A stretch of 5,586 bases of DNA, taken from positions 1 through 5,586 of the forward strand of contig QFOV01000222.1 of the NCBI GenBank assembly GCA_003248565.1. Reading direction: 5' to 3'. This document shows, piece after piece, positions 4,395 to 5,586 of the stretch (within the stretch, counting starts at the first letter, position 1; each line of letters begins with the position of its first letter). The DNA is from Stenotrophomonas sp. (lineage in GTDB: Bacteria; Pseudomonadota; Gammaproteobacteria; Xanthomonadales; Xanthomonadaceae). The position numbers and the translations under genes were made by a program. The notes beneath the pieces were generated by a model, which was given only the letters and a program-made list of their open reading frames with translations, had not been told where the DNA came from and made no database searches.

Positions 4395-5586
4395 TCAGCC
4401 GTTCCTGGCCTTGTTGGCCGCGTTGAGCTTGCTGTGACGCACGCCGTACAGGAAGTAGATGATGAAGCCGGTTGCGGTCCATACGCCCATCAGCATCCAG
4501 TTATGCAGCGTCATCGCGGTCAGCAGGGCGATGCAGCTGAGCACGCCCAGGCTGCAGACCAGCCAGGCCATCGGGATGCGGAACGGGCGCGGCAGGTCCG
4601 GCTGGGTGCGGCGCAGGACCAGCACGCCGGCGCAGACCGCGGCGAAGGCGATAAGCGTGCCCATCGAGGTCAGTTCACCGAGGATGTCCAACGGGAACAG
4701 TGCCGCCAGCAGGGCAATGCCGATGCCGGTGATCACGGTGTTGATGTGCGGGGTGCGGTATTTGGGATGGATCTTGGTGAACACCGGTGGCAGCAGGCCA
4801 TCGCGGCCCATGATCATGAAGATGCGCGGCTGGCCGATCACCATCACCAGCACGACCGAGGCCAGGCCGATCAGCGCGCCGACTTCGACGATGATGCGCA
4901 ACCAATCCAGCTGAGGATGCGCGGCGACGGCGGTGACCACCGGCTCGGCGGTGCCCAGCAACTGGTAAGGCACCAGGCCAGTCATGACCGCGGCCATGGC
5001 GATGTACAGCACGGTGCAGATCACCAGCGACAACAGCATGCCGATTGGCAGGTCGCGCTGCGGGCGGTGCGATTCCTGCGCGGCCACCGACACCGCTTCA
5101 AAGCCGATATAGGCGAAAAACACCATCGCCGCGCCGCGCAGAACGCCTTCAAAGCCGTACTTGCCCGGGCCTTCGTTGGCGGGGATGAACGGGGTCCAGT
5201 TGCTGGTATCCACGTACTTCCAGCCAGCGATGATCACCAGCAGGATCAGGCCGGTCTTGAGTACCACCATGGCCATGTTCATCGCCGAGGACTTGCTGAT
5301 GCCGACGTAGCACAGCCAGGTCAGCAGCAGCACAAGGATCGCCGCCGGTATGTTGGCAATGGCACCGGTGGGCTTGAGCTGGGCGTCCAGCGGGGCGCTG
5401 ACCAGCGCTGCTGGCAGGTGAATGTCGAAATGGGCGAGGAAGCTGAGGAAATAGCCCGTCCAGCTGACAGCCACTGCCGAAGCCGAAACGCCGTACTCCA
5501 GCACCAGCATCCAGCCGATGAACCAGGCCGACAGCTCGCCGAAGGTGGCGTAGGTATAGGTGTAGGCGCTGCCGGAGACCGGCACC
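4395..5586 (-). CDS. APC-superfamily amino-acid permease, N-terminus beyond the window
   Basis: The visible 396 residues are the C-terminal part of an inner-membrane amino-acid transporter of the APC superfamily, close to the CAT/YfnA-YhdG type. The frame is open to the window edge, and the first visible residues, MPVSGSAYTYTYATFGE, are the conserved TM3 region of the family. The Met there is internal, and roughly 80-100 residues are missing. About ten further hydrophobic helices can be seen, for example at 20-36, 80-97, 104-121, 183-204, 232-252, 283-298, 306-324, 341-358 and 366-380. Helix 6 carries FFAYIGFEAVSVAAQESHRPQRDLP (156-180), where the substrate-binding helix breaks. RIFMIMGRDGLLPPVF (254-269) is the typical TM8 loop. 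Substrate specificity cannot be read from this. Its own terminator follows the stop, so it is not in the mtn operon. Confidence 0.93.
   Translation of the reverse strand, partial: VPVSGSAYTYTYATFGELSAWFIGWMLVLEYGVSASAVAVSWTGYFLSFLAHFDIHLPAALVSAPLDAQLKPTGAIANIPAAILVLLLTWLCYVGISKSSAMNMAMVVLKTGLILLVIIAGWKYVDTSNWTPFIPANEGPGKYGFEGVLRGAAMVFFAYIGFEAVSVAAQESHRPQRDLPIGMLLSLVICTVLYIAMAAVMTGLVPYQLLGTAEPVVTAVAAHPQLDWLRIIVEVGALIGLASVVLVMVIGQPRIFMIMGRDGLLPPVFTKIHPKYRTPHINTVITGIGIALLAALFPLDILGELTSMGTLIAFAAVCAGVLVLRRTQPDLPRPFRIPMAWLVCSLGVLSCIALLTAMTLHNWMLMGVWTATGFIIYFLYGVRHSKLNAANKARNG

Noticed and set aside
4127..4426. Open frames on both strands over the mtnB-permease gap
   Set aside because: They translate the REP doublet and terminator and have no family resemblance. 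The inverted repeat itself explains the open frames.
5557..5585. The first visible Met of the permease as its true start
   Set aside because: The residues that follow are the family's TM3 region and the frame runs to the edge, so the gene continues outside the window.

Overview
The window looks like a piece of chromosome from a high-GC gammaproteobacterium, most likely of the Xanthomonadaceae (Stenotrophomonas, Xanthomonas or a relative). This rests on overall base composition, the style of the proteins, the methionine-salvage trio mtnB-mtnD-mtnC, and intergenic inverted repeats of the REP/REPIN type, one with GTAG ends like the SMAG repeats known from Stenotrophomonas. The assignment is from recognition, not from a search. 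Nothing points to a phage, plasmid, insertion sequence, CRISPR array or RNA gene.

Layout, left to right. Bases 1-52 hold the last codons of a plus-strand gene that runs in from outside. Its stop overlaps the start of a 385-residue membrane-anchored metallophosphoesterase (52-1209, plus). A convergent gap of 137 bases follows and is largely filled by a REP doublet (1220-1318). Everything to the right is on the minus strand. First comes a short MgtC/SapB-family membrane protein (1347-1856), preceded by a candidate 19-codon histidine-rich leader ORF (1922-1981). Then comes a strong hairpin terminator (2003-2030) that closes the methionine-salvage operon. That operon, in transcription order, is mtnB (4130-3483), mtnD (3454-2900), a GC-rich intercistronic hairpin repeat (2839-2864) and mtnC (2752-2054). 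The 264-base gap upstream of mtnB holds two small overlapping palindromes, a REP doublet with perfect 33-base arms, and the terminator of the next gene. That next gene is an APC-family amino-acid permease (4395-5586) whose N-terminus lies beyond the right edge.

How the genes work together. MtnB, MtnC and MtnD are consecutive enzymes of the methionine-salvage pathway, which turns methylthioribulose-1-phosphate, derived from the methylthioadenosine by-product of polyamine synthesis, into the 2-oxo acid precursor of methionine. MtnB dehydrates, MtnC enolises and dephosphorylates, and MtnD performs the oxygen-dependent cleavage. The earlier steps (mtnN/mtnP, mtnK, mtnA) and the final transaminase are not in this window. 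The permease is separated from the operon by a terminator, so a role in methionine uptake is only a possibility. The metallophosphoesterase and the MgtC-like protein appear unrelated to salvage.

The window is mostly ordinary housekeeping DNA. The item most worth checking is the histidine-rich short ORF in front of the mgtC-like gene. It has its own ribosome-binding site, identical over nine bases to that of mtnC, and starts only 17 bases after a terminator U-tract.
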